Below, one piece after another: positions 43,769 through 52,423 of a DNA stretch of 64,000 nucleotides (its first letter is position 1; every line of letters starts with the position of its first letter). A model generated the notes under the pieces. It was not told where the DNA came from. It did no database searches and saw only the letters and a list, made by a program, of their open reading frames with translations. Location: contig JBIQHD010000020.1 of NCBI GenBank assembly GCA_044508835.1, forward strand, positions 1 to 64,000, written 5' to 3'. The position numbers and the translations under genes are program-made. Origin of the DNA: JAKFDI01 sp044508835 (GTDB lineage: Bacteria > Pseudomonadota > Gammaproteobacteria > Burkholderiales > Burkholderiaceae_C).

Positions 43769-44716
43769 TCAGCCCGCGGCGTCGCCGCCGTCGACCAGGT
43801 CGAGCGCCGCCGCGTGCCGCGCCTGCTGCAGCACGGCGCCGAGCGGCAGGCCGTCCAGCGGCGCGCCGCCGCGCAGCTCGCGGCACAGGGTGGTGAGCGC
43901 CGGCGTGAGCCGCCAGTCGGCCACCACCTTGCCGAAGAGCGCGTCCGCCAGCGGCACGAGCCGCTGCGCGAAGGCCTGGCTGAACGGCGGCGCGGGCGGC
44001 GCCGGCCGGCGGTCGAGCGCGCGGAACGCCACCGTCCAGCCGGTGCCGTGCACCAGCCCGCCGAGGTAGCCGTCGAACGGATCGAGGCCCTGGCCCGCCG
44101 CCAGCGCGGCGGCGTGCTGCGCCTGGCACTCCGCGAGCCGCCGCACGCGGGCCGGAGCCGCCGCGGCGAAGCGCCCGGCCTGGCCGTCGAACAGCGGGCG
44201 CAGCACGACGCGCGCGATCACCGCCTTGAGCCCGTCCACGCCGAGCAGCGCCAGCGCCTGCGGCAGCTCGATCGCCCGGCCCGACGGCTCGCGGCGGTGC
44301 GCATGGGCGGCGCTGTGCGCCTGGCGGATCACCTCGGCGCTGAGCATCACGTCGGCCGCCACGCGCTGCGACAGGACGGCGAGCGAGCGGTCGTCGTGGC
44401 GCAGCATGCTGAGCAGCTGCGGGATCACCGCCGGCGCGCGCGGCAGCAGCTCGGCCGCGCCCGGGCCGTGCCGCACCAGCGCCTGCAGGCCGTCGAGGGC
44501 GTCCGCCTCGGCGCCGGCCAGCGCGGCATCGGGCACGAGCCCCGCATCCACCAGCCAGGCGAACAGCGCGGGCGCCGTCTCGGCGGGCTCGTCGCCGGCC
44601 GGCGGCAGCGACGAGTCGGCGAGGGCGGCCGCGGTGCCGGCCGCGGCATCCACCACGGGACTCCCCGCGGGGTGCTTTCGCAGCCGCGGCATCAGCTTGG
44701 CCCACCACTCGTTCAC
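43769..44716 (-). CDS. HDOD-domain signalling protein
   Basis: The 315-residue protein has a HDOD domain from about residue 85 to 280. It includes IPQLLSMLRHDDRSLAVLSQ (the usual LP-xxxL-xxDP-like opening), MLSAEVIRQAHSAAHA, ELPQALALLGVDGLKAVIAR and a helical core. HDOD domains are HD-GYP relatives without catalysis and act in signalling and stress or motility control. No GGDEF, EAL or receiver domain is present. The N-terminal 60 residues are low-complexity and Ala-rich. The start is a GTG at 44716. It is divergent from the MFS gene. Confidence 0.85.
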   Translation of the reverse strand: MNEWWAKLMPRLRKHPAGSPVVDAAAGTAAALADSSLPPAGDEPAETAPALFAWLVDAGLVPDAALAGAEADALDGLQALVRHGPGAAELLPRAPAVIPQLLSMLRHDDRSLAVLSQRVAADVMLSAEVIRQAHSAAHAHRREPSGRAIELPQALALLGVDGLKAVIARVVLRPLFDGQAGRFAAAAPARVRRLAECQAQHAAALAAGQGLDPFDGYLGGLVHGTGWTVAFRALDRRPAPPAPPFSQAFAQRLVPLADALFGKVVADWRLTPALTTLCRELRGGAPLDGLPLGAVLQQARHAAALDLVDGGDAAG

Positions 44717-44957
44717 GGTACGGTCCCTCAGGCAGCAGACAAGTCGCGCATGCGGGCCGGTCGCGAACTGCCGAGGACGGAACCGCGCGGGCCGATGCTA
44801 GGCGAGCGCGAGCCGTCACCGAAGCGGGAAATGCGCGCATTGACTGCGCGGACCGGGCCACCGGCACAGTATCGGCACGAGCAGGCGCGGTCTGTACCGG
44901 TGAATGCGGCCGCGACGGCCTAGAGTCGGTGCCTGCTGCACCGCCGCCGCCCATCCC

Positions 44958-46190
44958 ATGACCCCGCCCCTGCACGCCGCCGATTCCCGCTACGCCTGGA
45001 CGCGCCTGTTCGTCACCCTCGCCCTGATGACCGTGGGCAACGGCTGCATGTACATCGTGGCGGTGGTGCTGCCCGCGGTGCAGGCCGAGTTCGGCGTGGC
45101 GCGGGCCGACGCCTCGCTGCCCTACACGCTGCTGATGATCGGCTTCGGCGTCGGCGGCATCTGGATGGGGCGGCTGGCCGACCGGCGCGGGGTGATGGTG
45201 CCGGTGCTCGTGGGCGCGACGGGCCTGGGCCTGGGCTTCGTCGCGGCGGGGCTGTCGGGCAGCCTGTGGGGCTTCGCGCTCGCGCACGGCGTGCTGATCG
45301 GGCTGCTGGGCAGCTCCGCCACCTTCGGGCCGCTGGTGGCCGACACCTCGCTGTGGTTCGTGCGGCGGCGCGGCATCGCCGTGGCGGTGTGCGCCAGCGG
45401 CAACTACTTCGCCGGCGCCCTGTGGCCGCCCATCGTGCAGTTCTTCGTCGACGCCCACGGCTGGCGCGCCACCTACATCGGCATCGGCCTGTTCTGCCTC
45501 GTGACGATGCCGCCGCTCGCGCTGATGCTGCGCCCGCGCCCGCCCGCCGCCGTGGCCGCCGCGCCGTCGACGCCGGGCGGCGCCGTGCCGTCCACGCGGC
45601 CCTTCGGCCTGCCCCTGGGCGCGGCGCAGGGCCTGCTGTGCGTGGCGGGCCTGGCCTGCTGCGTGGCGATGTCGATGCCGCAGGTGCACATCGTGGCCTA
45701 CTGCGGCGACCTCGGCTACGGCGCGGCGCGCGGTGCGCAGATGCTCTCGCTCATGCTGGCCTGCGGCATCGTGAGCCGGCTGGTCTCGGGCCTGATCTGC
45801 GACCGCATCGGCGGCCTGCGCACGCTGCTGCTCGGCTCGGTGCTGCAGGGCACGGCCTTGCTGCTGTTCCTGCCCTTCGACGGGCTGACCTCGCTGTTCG
45901 TGATCTCGGCGCTGTTCGGCCTTTTCCAGGGCGGGATCGTGCCGGCCTACGCCATCATCGTGCGCGAGTACTTCCCGCCGAAGGAAGCCGGCGCGCGCGT
46001 GGGCACCATCCTCATGTTCACGCTCTTCGGCATGGCGCTGGGCGGCTGGATGTCGGGCAAGGTGTTCGACCTCACGGGCTCGTACCACGCGGCCTTCGTC
46101 AACGGCATCGGCTGGAACCTGGTGAACCTGGCGGTGGTGCTGACGCTGCTGTGGCGGGTGCGGCGGCCGGGGCGGCTGGCGGCGGCCTGA
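44958..46190 (+). CDS. Major facilitator superfamily transporter
   Basis: The 410-residue, twelve-helix carrier begins MTPPLHAADSRYAWTRLFVT. The motif A loop between helices 2 and 3 is GIWMGRLADRRGVMVPVLVG, and the second-half equivalent is RLVSGLICDRIGGLRTLLLG. Helix 4-5 residues (LLGSSATFGPLVADTSLWFV) and FGLFQGGIVPAYAIIVREYF resemble the monocarboxylate/oxalate-formate-like MFS group. An in-frame GTG at 44904 would add 18 uncharacteristic residues. It ends before a strong hairpin shared with the convergent lysR gene. Confidence 0.88.
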   Translation: MTPPLHAADSRYAWTRLFVTLALMTVGNGCMYIVAVVLPAVQAEFGVARADASLPYTLLMIGFGVGGIWMGRLADRRGVMVPVLVGATGLGLGFVAAGLSGSLWGFALAHGVLIGLLGSSATFGPLVADTSLWFVRRRGIAVAVCASGNYFAGALWPPIVQFFVDAHGWRATYIGIGLFCLVTMPPLALMLRPRPPAAVAAAPSTPGGAVPSTRPFGLPLGAAQGLLCVAGLACCVAMSMPQVHIVAYCGDLGYGAARGAQMLSLMLACGIVSRLVSGLICDRIGGLRTLLLGSVLQGTALLLFLPFDGLTSLFVISALFGLFQGGIVPAYAIIVREYFPPKEAGARVGTILMFTLFGMALGGWMSGKVFDLTGSYHAAFVNGIGWNLVNLAVVLTLLWRVRRPGRLAAA

Positions 46191-46212
46191 ACGGCGCTCA
46201 CCCTCACCCCAG

Positions 46213-46237
46213 CCCTCTCCCGCCTTGCGGGAGAGGG
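46213..46237. terminator. Bidirectional hairpin between MFS and lysR, common intergenic repeat type
   Basis: A perfect 11-bp stem (CCCTCTCCCGC at 46213-46223, loop CTT, complement at 46227-46237) sits in the 61-base gap between two convergent stop codons. The flanking words CCTCACCCCAG and the stem are a motif seen in intergenic regions of many proteobacteria, so it may be a repeat copy. There is no T-run, so termination would rely on the hairpin or on Rho. Confidence 0.6.
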
Positions 46238-46251
46238 AGCCCCTCAGTGCT

Positions 46252-47208
46252 TCATGCCGGCCACTGCCGCTCGACCGGCATCGTCACGCCCGACCAGGCC
46301 CGCGAGCTCACCAGCTCGCGCACCGTCTCCTTCAGGCCCGAGGCCACGGCCGCGGCGGCCGGCGACAGCCGCTCGGGCGCCAGCGAATAGAGGTAGTTGC
46401 AGCGGCTGAAGGTGGCGTCCGAGATCGACAGCGCGCGCCAGTTCCGGCCGCGCTGGCCTTCCAGCAGGATGGCCGACATCGGCTTGATCGTCGCGCCCAT
46501 GCCCTCGTACACGCAGCCCATCAGCAGCGAGAGCGAGTCGATCTCCGCCACCACGTGGGCCGACAGGCTGCGCTGCTCGAACTCCGCCGTGATGCGCCGG
46601 CGCAGCCCATGGGTGCTGGTGGGCAGGATGAGCGGCAGCGCCGCGGCCTCGGCCACGCTCAGGCTCACGCGCCGCTGCGGCACGAGCGGGCTGTGCTTGG
46701 GCAGCATGACGAACAGCTCCTCGTCGAGCAGCGGCTCGACCGTGAGGTCGAGCGCCACGTCGCGGCTGAACAGCACGGCCAGGTCGAGCTGGCCCATGCG
46801 CATCATCTGGCCCAGGTGGCCGCTCATGCCCTCCACCACGTTGAGCAGGATGGACGGATAGCGCTCGCGGATGCGCCGCACCAGCGGCAGGCCGATGGCC
46901 GAGACGGTGGTGGCCGGCAGGCCGACCGACACCATGCCGTGCGCCTCGCCCGATTCCTGCCGCGCGATGGACAGCGCCTGGTCGAGCTGGCGCAGCATGA
47001 AGCGCGCATGGTGGTAGAGCGCGAGGCCGTTGTCCGTGGGGATCACGCCCTTGGAGGAGCGGTTGAGCAGCGGCTTGCCCACCTCGCCCTCGAGCTTGGC
47101 GAGCTGCTGGCTGAGCGCCGGCTGCGCGATGAAGAGCTGGCGCGAGGCCTTGGAAAGGCTGCCGCTCTCGACGATCTGCGCGAAGTAACGAAGCTGTCTC
47201 AGATCCAT
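46252..47208 (-). CDS. LysR-family regulator, likely controller of the adjacent uptake and catabolic locus
   Basis: The 318-residue LTTR has the N-terminal winged helix MDLRQLRYFAQIVESGSLSK and ASRQLFIAQPALSQQLAKLE (residues 1-60), then a two-lobed effector domain with VSVGLPATTVSAIG and MRMGQLDLAVLFSRDV. It resembles the NAC/Cbl-like aromatic-acid group. It is divergent from the Liv-type operon; a CCATA-N9-TATGG dyad with the LTTR T-N11-A pattern lies 44-62 bases upstream of its start. The same composite site recurs before the cupin gene at 52424, so both transcripts are probably under its control. Confidence 0.92.
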   Translation of the reverse strand: MDLRQLRYFAQIVESGSLSKASRQLFIAQPALSQQLAKLEGEVGKPLLNRSSKGVIPTDNGLALYHHARFMLRQLDQALSIARQESGEAHGMVSVGLPATTVSAIGLPLVRRIRERYPSILLNVVEGMSGHLGQMMRMGQLDLAVLFSRDVALDLTVEPLLDEELFVMLPKHSPLVPQRRVSLSVAEAAALPLILPTSTHGLRRRITAEFEQRSLSAHVVAEIDSLSLLMGCVYEGMGATIKPMSAILLEGQRGRNWRALSISDATFSRCNYLYSLAPERLSPAAAAVASGLKETVRELVSSRAWSGVTMPVERQWPA

Positions 47209-47251
47209 GGATCGACCCGGTGGCGCCGGCGCGGCGCATGGTGGCGAAGGG

Positions 47252-47282
47252 CCATAGGTTTGCCTTATGGGAACTCTCCGAA
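47252..47282. promoter_or_regulatory. LysR-type operator, copy 1 (divergent lysR / Liv-operon promoter)
   Basis: CCATA (47252-47256) and TATGG (47266-47270) form a dyad with nine bases between, containing T-N11-A. CTCCGAA follows at 47276-47282. The same three words at identical spacing occur at 52329-52359, and the intervening bases differ, so the match is not a recent duplication. Positions fit an LTTR recognition site plus an activation half near the -35 region. Confidence 0.7.
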
Positions 47283-47411
47283 AACGGTATTTTCCCGTGG
47301 GAGACCCCATTCCTAGAATTCTTTCGTGCCTCTCGTGCCGCACCACTTCCCGCGGCGCCGCGCACGCACGAACCCGCACCAGCCGGGTCGTCAAACAACA
47401 GGAGACAACAC

Positions 47412-48683
47412 ATGGACAAGCATCAACGGGCAGCCGGCCTCGATCTCGCGTCGCCCCGGCGGCGGCAGGCGCTGAAGACCGGCGCCGCGCTGGCGGGCGT
47501 GTCGGCACTGGGCTTTCCCGCCTTCGTGCGTGCGCAGTCGGAGGCCATCCGCATCGGCCACCTCACGCCGATGACCGGCTTCCTCGGCGCCCTGGGCGAG
47601 TACGCCGTGATGGGCATCCGCATGGCCGCCGACGAGATCAACGCCGCCGGCGGCGTGATGGGGCGCAAGCTCGACGTGATGTCGGAGGACTCGGTCAACC
47701 CGTCGGTCGCCTCGTCGAAGGCGCAGCGCATGATCGAGCGCGACGGCGCGGCGGTGCTGATGGGCGAGATCTCGTCGGCCTCGGCGCTCACCATCTCGCA
47801 GGTCGCGGCGCGCAACAGGAAGCTGTTCATGAGCATCGGCGCGCGCTCGGACGTGCTGCGCGGCAAGGACTGCAACCGCTACACCTTCCACGTCGACATC
47901 CCGGTCACGGTGATGGTCAACGCCGTCGGCCAGGCGCTGGTGCGCGACAAGCTGGTGCAGGGCAAGAAGATCGTGAGCCTGACCGCCGACTACCTGTTCG
48001 GCCACGACCTGGCCAAGGCGGCGAAGAAGTTCTACGACGCCAACGGCGCCACCATCGTGGCCGACGAGCTGGTGGCCACCGACGTGACCGACTTCAGCCC
48101 CTACCTGCTGAAGATCCGCCAGGCGCGGCCCGACGTGGTGTCGACCAACCTCGCGGGCAACCAGGTCACCAACTTCGTCAAGCAGTACGCCGAGTTCGGC
48201 CTGCCCTACCCGATGGTCGGCTTCAACCTCAACACGGCCGACGCCTGGGCCGCGGGCGAAGGCAATCTCGGCGGCATCTGGCCCACGGTGTGGCACCACG
48301 AGCTGCAGACGCCGGGGTCCAGGGCCTTCGCCGAGGCCTTCCGCAAGAAGCACGGCAAGCCGCCGGAGAACCACGCCTGGATCGAGTACGTCTCGCTCAA
48401 GATCATGGCGCAGGCGATGAACGAGGCGAAGTCGACGGACACCGACAAGCTCATCGCCTACTTCGAGAGCGAGGCGCAGTTCGACCTGCTCAAGGCGCGC
48501 AAGGGCTACTTCCGCTCCTGGGACCACCAGCTGATGCAGGAGGCCTATCCGTTCACGGTGAAGCCGAAGGGGCAGGCCAAGGACAAGTGGGACTTCCTCA
48601 AGTTCGGCGAGGCGGTGCCGCGGGCCGACCAGCCGCTGGAGCTGCTGGCGACGACGAAGGCGGAGAACACCTGCAAGATGTAG
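47412..48683 (+). CDS. Liv-type ABC importer substrate-binding protein (Tat-like leader)
   Basis: The 423-residue periplasmic receptor of the type I (LivJ/UrtA-like) family has a leader with SPRRRQALKTGAALAGVSAL ending VRAQ, which suggests Tat export. The mature part begins IRIGHLTPMTGFLGALGEYA and includes MAADEINAAGGVMGRKLDV and the interlobe VSLTADYLFGHDLAKA. Relatives bind branched-chain amino acids, amides, urea or aromatic acids. It is first in its operon, under the shared LysR site. A palindromic-repeat cluster separates it from livH. Confidence 0.9.
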   Translation: MDKHQRAAGLDLASPRRRQALKTGAALAGVSALGFPAFVRAQSEAIRIGHLTPMTGFLGALGEYAVMGIRMAADEINAAGGVMGRKLDVMSEDSVNPSVASSKAQRMIERDGAAVLMGEISSASALTISQVAARNRKLFMSIGARSDVLRGKDCNRYTFHVDIPVTVMVNAVGQALVRDKLVQGKKIVSLTADYLFGHDLAKAAKKFYDANGATIVADELVATDVTDFSPYLLKIRQARPDVVSTNLAGNQVTNFVKQYAEFGLPYPMVGFNLNTADAWAAGEGNLGGIWPTVWHHELQTPGSRAFAEAFRKKHGKPPENHAWIEYVSLKIMAQAMNEAKSTDTDKLIAYFESEAQFDLLKARKGYFRSWDHQLMQEAYPFTVKPKGQAKDKWDFLKFGEAVPRADQPLELLATTKAENTCKM

Positions 48684-48691
48684 CGGGCCAT

Positions 48692-48855
48692 CCGTTCGGG
48701 CTGAGCCGGTCGAAGCCTCGTGTTCTCGCGCAGGCACTTCGACAAGCTCAGTGCGAACGGGTGTTCCACCCCGCTCCCCACCCACTCCGTTCGGGCTGAG
48801 CCTGTCAAAGCCCCCTTCCCTCCCAGCACATTCCGACAAGCCCACCGCGAACGGG
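48692..48855. repeat. Palindromic repeats between binding protein and livH
   Basis: Two imperfect hairpins fill the 206-base gap. One has the arm CCGTTCGGGCTGAGCCGGTC at 48692 and its inverted partner at 48737-48760. The other has a similar arm at 48787 and a decayed partner at 48831-48855. The core matches the family seen at 38711-38963. In both places the repeats separate a first-gene binding protein from the permease genes. No gene is seen in this gap. Confidence 0.75.
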
Positions 48856-48889
48856 CCGCCGTGACCCGCACGCACCGTTTCCCTGATCC

Positions 48890-49765
48890 ATGCAACTCGT
48901 CTTCCTCCTCGAGCAGGTCGTCAACGGCCTGGTGCTCGGCGGCTACTACCTGCTGCTGGCGCTCGGCCTGTCGCTGATCTTCAGCGTCGGCGGCGTCGTC
49001 AACCTGGCGCACGGCGCGTTCTACGCGCTCGGCGCCTACGTCTCGCTGGAGGTGAGCAAGTTCCTCGGCTTCGGCGCGGGCGTGTTCATCTCGCCGCTGC
49101 TCGTCGCCCTGCTGGGCATCGCGTTCGAGCGCTTCCTGCTGCGCCGCTTCTACAGCGCCGACCCGATCCTCAGCCTGCTCGTGACCTTTGGCCTGGCCAT
49201 GGTGGTCGAGCAGTTCATCCGCATGGTGTGGGGCGCCGCGCCCATCGCCGCCAGCATGCCGGCCGCGCTCAAGGGCAACGTGACGGCCGGCGAGTTCCTG
49301 TTCTCCAAGTACCGGCTGCTGCTGCTCGCCGTGGTGTTCGTGGTGATGACGGCGATCTGGCTGCTGCTGCACAAGACCGCCTTCGGCCGCGTGGTGCGCG
49401 CCGGCGTGCAGCGGCCCGACATGGTGGCGGTGCTGGGCATCCGCCTGGCGCCCTACATGACGGCCATCGTGATGCTGGGCGTGGCCACCGCGGCGCTGGG
49501 CGGCGTGCTGTTCGCGCCGATCGCGCTGGTGCACCCGGCCATGGGCACCGAGATCATGACGGTGGCCTTCGTCGTCGTGATCATCGGCGGCCTGGGCAGC
49601 TTCTGGGGCGTCGTGCTGGCCGCGCTGCTGGTGGGCGTGGTGCGCGGCGTGACCATCCATTTCGAGCCCGCCGCCGGCGAGGCCTCGATGTACGTGCTGA
49701 TGTTCCTCGTGCTGATGTTCCGGCCCCGCGGCCTGCTCGGCGAACGCATCGAACGCTTCGAATGA
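48890..49765 (+). CDS. Liv-type ABC importer permease LivH
   Basis: This 291-residue, eight-helix permease begins MQLVFLLEQVVNGLVLGGYY, the typical LivH start. It has GGVVNLAHGAFYALGAYVSL and the coupling region RPDMVAVLGIRLAPYMTAIV. The C-terminal VVIIGGLGSFWGVVLAALLV segment is also characteristic. It overlaps the start of the fused LivM-LivG-LivF gene (ATGA). The substrate follows that of the binding protein and is undetermined. Confidence 0.92.
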   Translation: MQLVFLLEQVVNGLVLGGYYLLLALGLSLIFSVGGVVNLAHGAFYALGAYVSLEVSKFLGFGAGVFISPLLVALLGIAFERFLLRRFYSADPILSLLVTFGLAMVVEQFIRMVWGAAPIAASMPAALKGNVTAGEFLFSKYRLLLLAVVFVVMTAIWLLLHKTAFGRVVRAGVQRPDMVAVLGIRLAPYMTAIVMLGVATAALGGVLFAPIALVHPAMGTEIMTVAFVVVIIGGLGSFWGVVLAALLVGVVRGVTIHFEPAAGEASMYVLMFLVLMFRPRGLLGERIERFE

Positions 49766-52311
49766 GCATGACCCTCCTGCGCCACCCCCGCCACCGCCCG
49801 CTCGTCACCGCCGCCGCGGCGCTGGTGCTGCTGCCCCTCGTCCTGCAGGCCATCGGCCTCACGCTGGACACCGCGGCCGTCGTCGTCATCATGGCGATCG
49901 CCGCCATGGGCCTGAACCTGCTGGTGGGCACCACCGGCCTCGTGTCCTTCGGCCACAGCGTGTGGTTCGGCATCGGCGGCTATGCGGTCGCCATCTCGCA
50001 GCTGCGCTGGATGAACGGCCAGTTCGTGCTGCCGCTGCTGTTCTCGCTCGCCTTCGTCGCGCTGCTGTCGCTGGTCGTCGGCTACCTCATCCTGCGCCGG
50101 CGCGGGGTGTATTTCTCGCTGCTGACGCTGGCGCTGTCGGCGCTGACCTTCGCCATCGCCTTCCGCTGGACGAGCCTGACCGGCGGCGAAGGGGGCCTCG
50201 GCGGCATCGAGCGCGGCGGCCTCGAAGGCATCGCCTTCCTCGACCTCGACGACCACCTCGTGTTCTACGCCGTCACGGCGCTGATCGGCTTCGCCGTCGT
50301 CTACGGCCTGCTGCGCGTGGTGCGCTCGCCCTTCGGCCACGTGCTCCAGGCCATCCGCGAGAACGAGCAGCGCGCCGGCTTCCAGGGCTACGAGACCAAC
50401 CGCTACAAGCTCGCGGCCTTCGTGCTCTCGGCCACGGTGACGGGCCTGGCCGGCGCGCTGCTGGTGCTGCACCATCGGCTGGCGGCGGCCGAGTCGGCCA
50501 CCATCGCGCTGTCGGGCGAGCTGCTGGCGATGGTGGTGATCGGCGGCATGCGCAGCTTCCTCGGGCCGGCGCTGGGCGCGCTGTTCTACCTGCTGTTCCG
50601 CGAGCTGTTCTCGATCTACACCGACAACTGGCTGCTGTGGTTCGGCCTCATCTTCGTCGGCTTCGTGCTTTTCTCGCCCACGGGGCTGGCCGGCATCTGG
50701 GGCAAGCTGCAGCGCCGCCTGCGCCCGCCGCCGGAAACCGCCGCCGCGATGAGCCAGCGCCGCATCGTGGAAGGCCTGCCGCTGCCCTCGTTCCTGCAGC
50801 CGGTGCCGCGCGAGGGCGCGGTGCTCGAAGTCGCGGGCATCGACAAGCGCTTCGGCGGCATCCGCGCGGTGATCGATGCCTCGCTCACGGTGAACGCGGG
50901 CGAGGTGCATGCGCTCATCGGCCCCAACGGCGCGGGCAAGACCACCACCTTCAACCTGATCAGCGGCCTGTTCGTGCCCGACGCCGGCACGGTGCGCCTG
51001 CACGGGCGCGAGATCCAGCACCTGGCGCCGCCGCGCATCTGCGAGCAGGGCCTGGCGCGCTCGTTCCAGATCACCAACCTGTTCAAGGGCCTGTCCATCC
51101 ACGAGAACCTGCGCCTGTCGCTGCAGGCGCGGCACCCCGGGCGCTTCAACCTGTGGCGCGACGTCGACAGCTACGCCGAGGTGCAGCGCGAGACCGCCGA
51201 GCTGATGCGCTTCCTCGGCCTCGCGGGCATCGAGGACACCGAGGGCGGCGAGCTCTCCTACGGCGGCCAGCGGCTGGTGGACCTCGGCATCGCGCTCGGC
51301 TCGAAGCCGCAGGTGCTGCTGCTCGACGAGCCGCTGGCAGGCCTGGCCGCCGCCGAGCGCGAGCGCGTGTCGCGCCTCGTGTGCACGGTGGCGCACCACA
51401 TCCCGGTGCTCATCGTCGAGCACGACATCGACCGCGTGCTCGGCTTCTCGCAGCAGGTGACGGTGATGAACCAGGGCGAGGTGCTGATGACCGGCACGCC
51501 CGATGCGGTGCGCGAGGACCGCCGCGTGCAGGAGATCTACACCGGCAGCGGCACGCCGCCGGTCACCGGCCGCGCCGCCGCCGGCAGCGCCGCGCGCCCC
51601 GAGCTGCTGCGCTTCGAGAAGGTGGACGCCTTCTACGGCAAGAGCCACATCCTGAACCAAGCGAGCCTGGACGTGCGCGAGGGCGAGATCGTCGCCCTGC
51701 TCGGGCGCAACGGCGCGGGCAAGTCGACGCTGCTCAAGGCGCTGACCGGCCTGCTCACGCCGGCGGCCGGCTCGGTGGTGTTCGAGGGGCAGGAGATCGC
51801 GGGCCTGGCCGCGCCCGACATCGCGCGCCGCGGCATCGGCTACGTGCCGCAGGGGCGCGGGCTGTTCTCGGGCATGACGGTGGCCGAGAACCTGGCGCTC
51901 GGCCGGCTGGCGCGCGCCACCGACGGCAGCCACGGCATCGTGTGGGACGAGGCGCAGATCCTCGCGTACTTCCCGCGCCTCGCGGAGCGCATGCACGTCG
52001 CCGCCGACTACCTCTCGGGCGGCGAGCAGCAGATGGTGGCGGTGGCGCGGGCGCTGTCGGGCAACGTGCGGCTGCTGCTGCTGGACGAGCCCTTCGAGGG
52101 CCTAGCGCCCACGGTGGTGCAGGAGCTCTTCACCGTGTTCGACCGGCTGCGCGAGCACGTGTCCATCGTCATCGTCGAGCACAACCTCGATCTCGTGCTG
52201 GCGCTGGCCGACCGCGTGTTCGCGCTGGAGCGCGGCGCCGTGTTCCACACCGGGCCGGCGCAGCCGCTGCTGGACGACCTCGACTACCGCAAGAAGATCC
52301 TGTGGCTGTGA
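49762..52311 (+). CDS. Fused Liv-type permease and two ATPases (LivM-LivG-LivF)
   Basis: One 849-residue protein carries three Liv subunits in order. Residues 1-330 are LivM, with several helices and GLNLLVGTTGLVSFGHSVWF and IRENEQRAGFQGYETNRYKL. Residues about 350-600 are LivG, with Walker A GPNGAGKTTTFNL, LSYGGQRLVDLGIAL, LLLDEPLAGL and VEHDIDRVLGFS. Residues about 610-849 are LivF, with GRNGAGKSTLLKA, LSGGEQQMVAVARAL and LLLDEPFEGLAPTV. The usual four cytoplasmic and membrane parts are thus two polypeptides (with LivH), and the ATPase pair is fixed 1:1. LivM-LivG fusions are known; a triple fusion is rarer. No frameshift is involved. Confidence 0.93.
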   Translation: MSMTLLRHPRHRPLVTAAAALVLLPLVLQAIGLTLDTAAVVVIMAIAAMGLNLLVGTTGLVSFGHSVWFGIGGYAVAISQLRWMNGQFVLPLLFSLAFVALLSLVVGYLILRRRGVYFSLLTLALSALTFAIAFRWTSLTGGEGGLGGIERGGLEGIAFLDLDDHLVFYAVTALIGFAVVYGLLRVVRSPFGHVLQAIRENEQRAGFQGYETNRYKLAAFVLSATVTGLAGALLVLHHRLAAAESATIALSGELLAMVVIGGMRSFLGPALGALFYLLFRELFSIYTDNWLLWFGLIFVGFVLFSPTGLAGIWGKLQRRLRPPPETAAAMSQRRIVEGLPLPSFLQPVPREGAVLEVAGIDKRFGGIRAVIDASLTVNAGEVHALIGPNGAGKTTTFNLISGLFVPDAGTVRLHGREIQHLAPPRICEQGLARSFQITNLFKGLSIHENLRLSLQARHPGRFNLWRDVDSYAEVQRETAELMRFLGLAGIEDTEGGELSYGGQRLVDLGIALGSKPQVLLLDEPLAGLAAAERERVSRLVCTVAHHIPVLIVEHDIDRVLGFSQQVTVMNQGEVLMTGTPDAVREDRRVQEIYTGSGTPPVTGRAAAGSAARPELLRFEKVDAFYGKSHILNQASLDVREGEIVALLGRNGAGKSTLLKALTGLLTPAAGSVVFEGQEIAGLAAPDIARRGIGYVPQGRGLFSGMTVAENLALGRLARATDGSHGIVWDEAQILAYFPRLAERMHVAADYLSGGEQQMVAVARALSGNVRLLLLDEPFEGLAPTVVQELFTVFDRLREHVSIVIVEHNLDLVLALADRVFALERGAVFHTGPAQPLLDDLDYRKKILWL

Positions 52312-52328
52312 GCGCCCCGTTCCACTTT

Positions 52329-52359
52329 CCATAACCCGCACTTATGGCTGCCCTCCGAA
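52329..52359. promoter_or_regulatory. LysR-type operator, copy 2 (cupin operon promoter)
   Basis: CCATA (52329-52333), nine bases, TATGG (52343-52347), then CTCCGAA (52353-52359) reproduce the site upstream of the binding-protein gene base for base at these words and in spacing. It begins 95 bases before the cupin start. It marks a second promoter in the locus, directly after the transporter operon. Confidence 0.7.
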
Positions 52360-52423
52360 TTCCGTACTTCAACTGCGGCCGCCCCTTACCTAGACTGAAT
52401 CGAACCCGCCAGAAAGGCAGACG

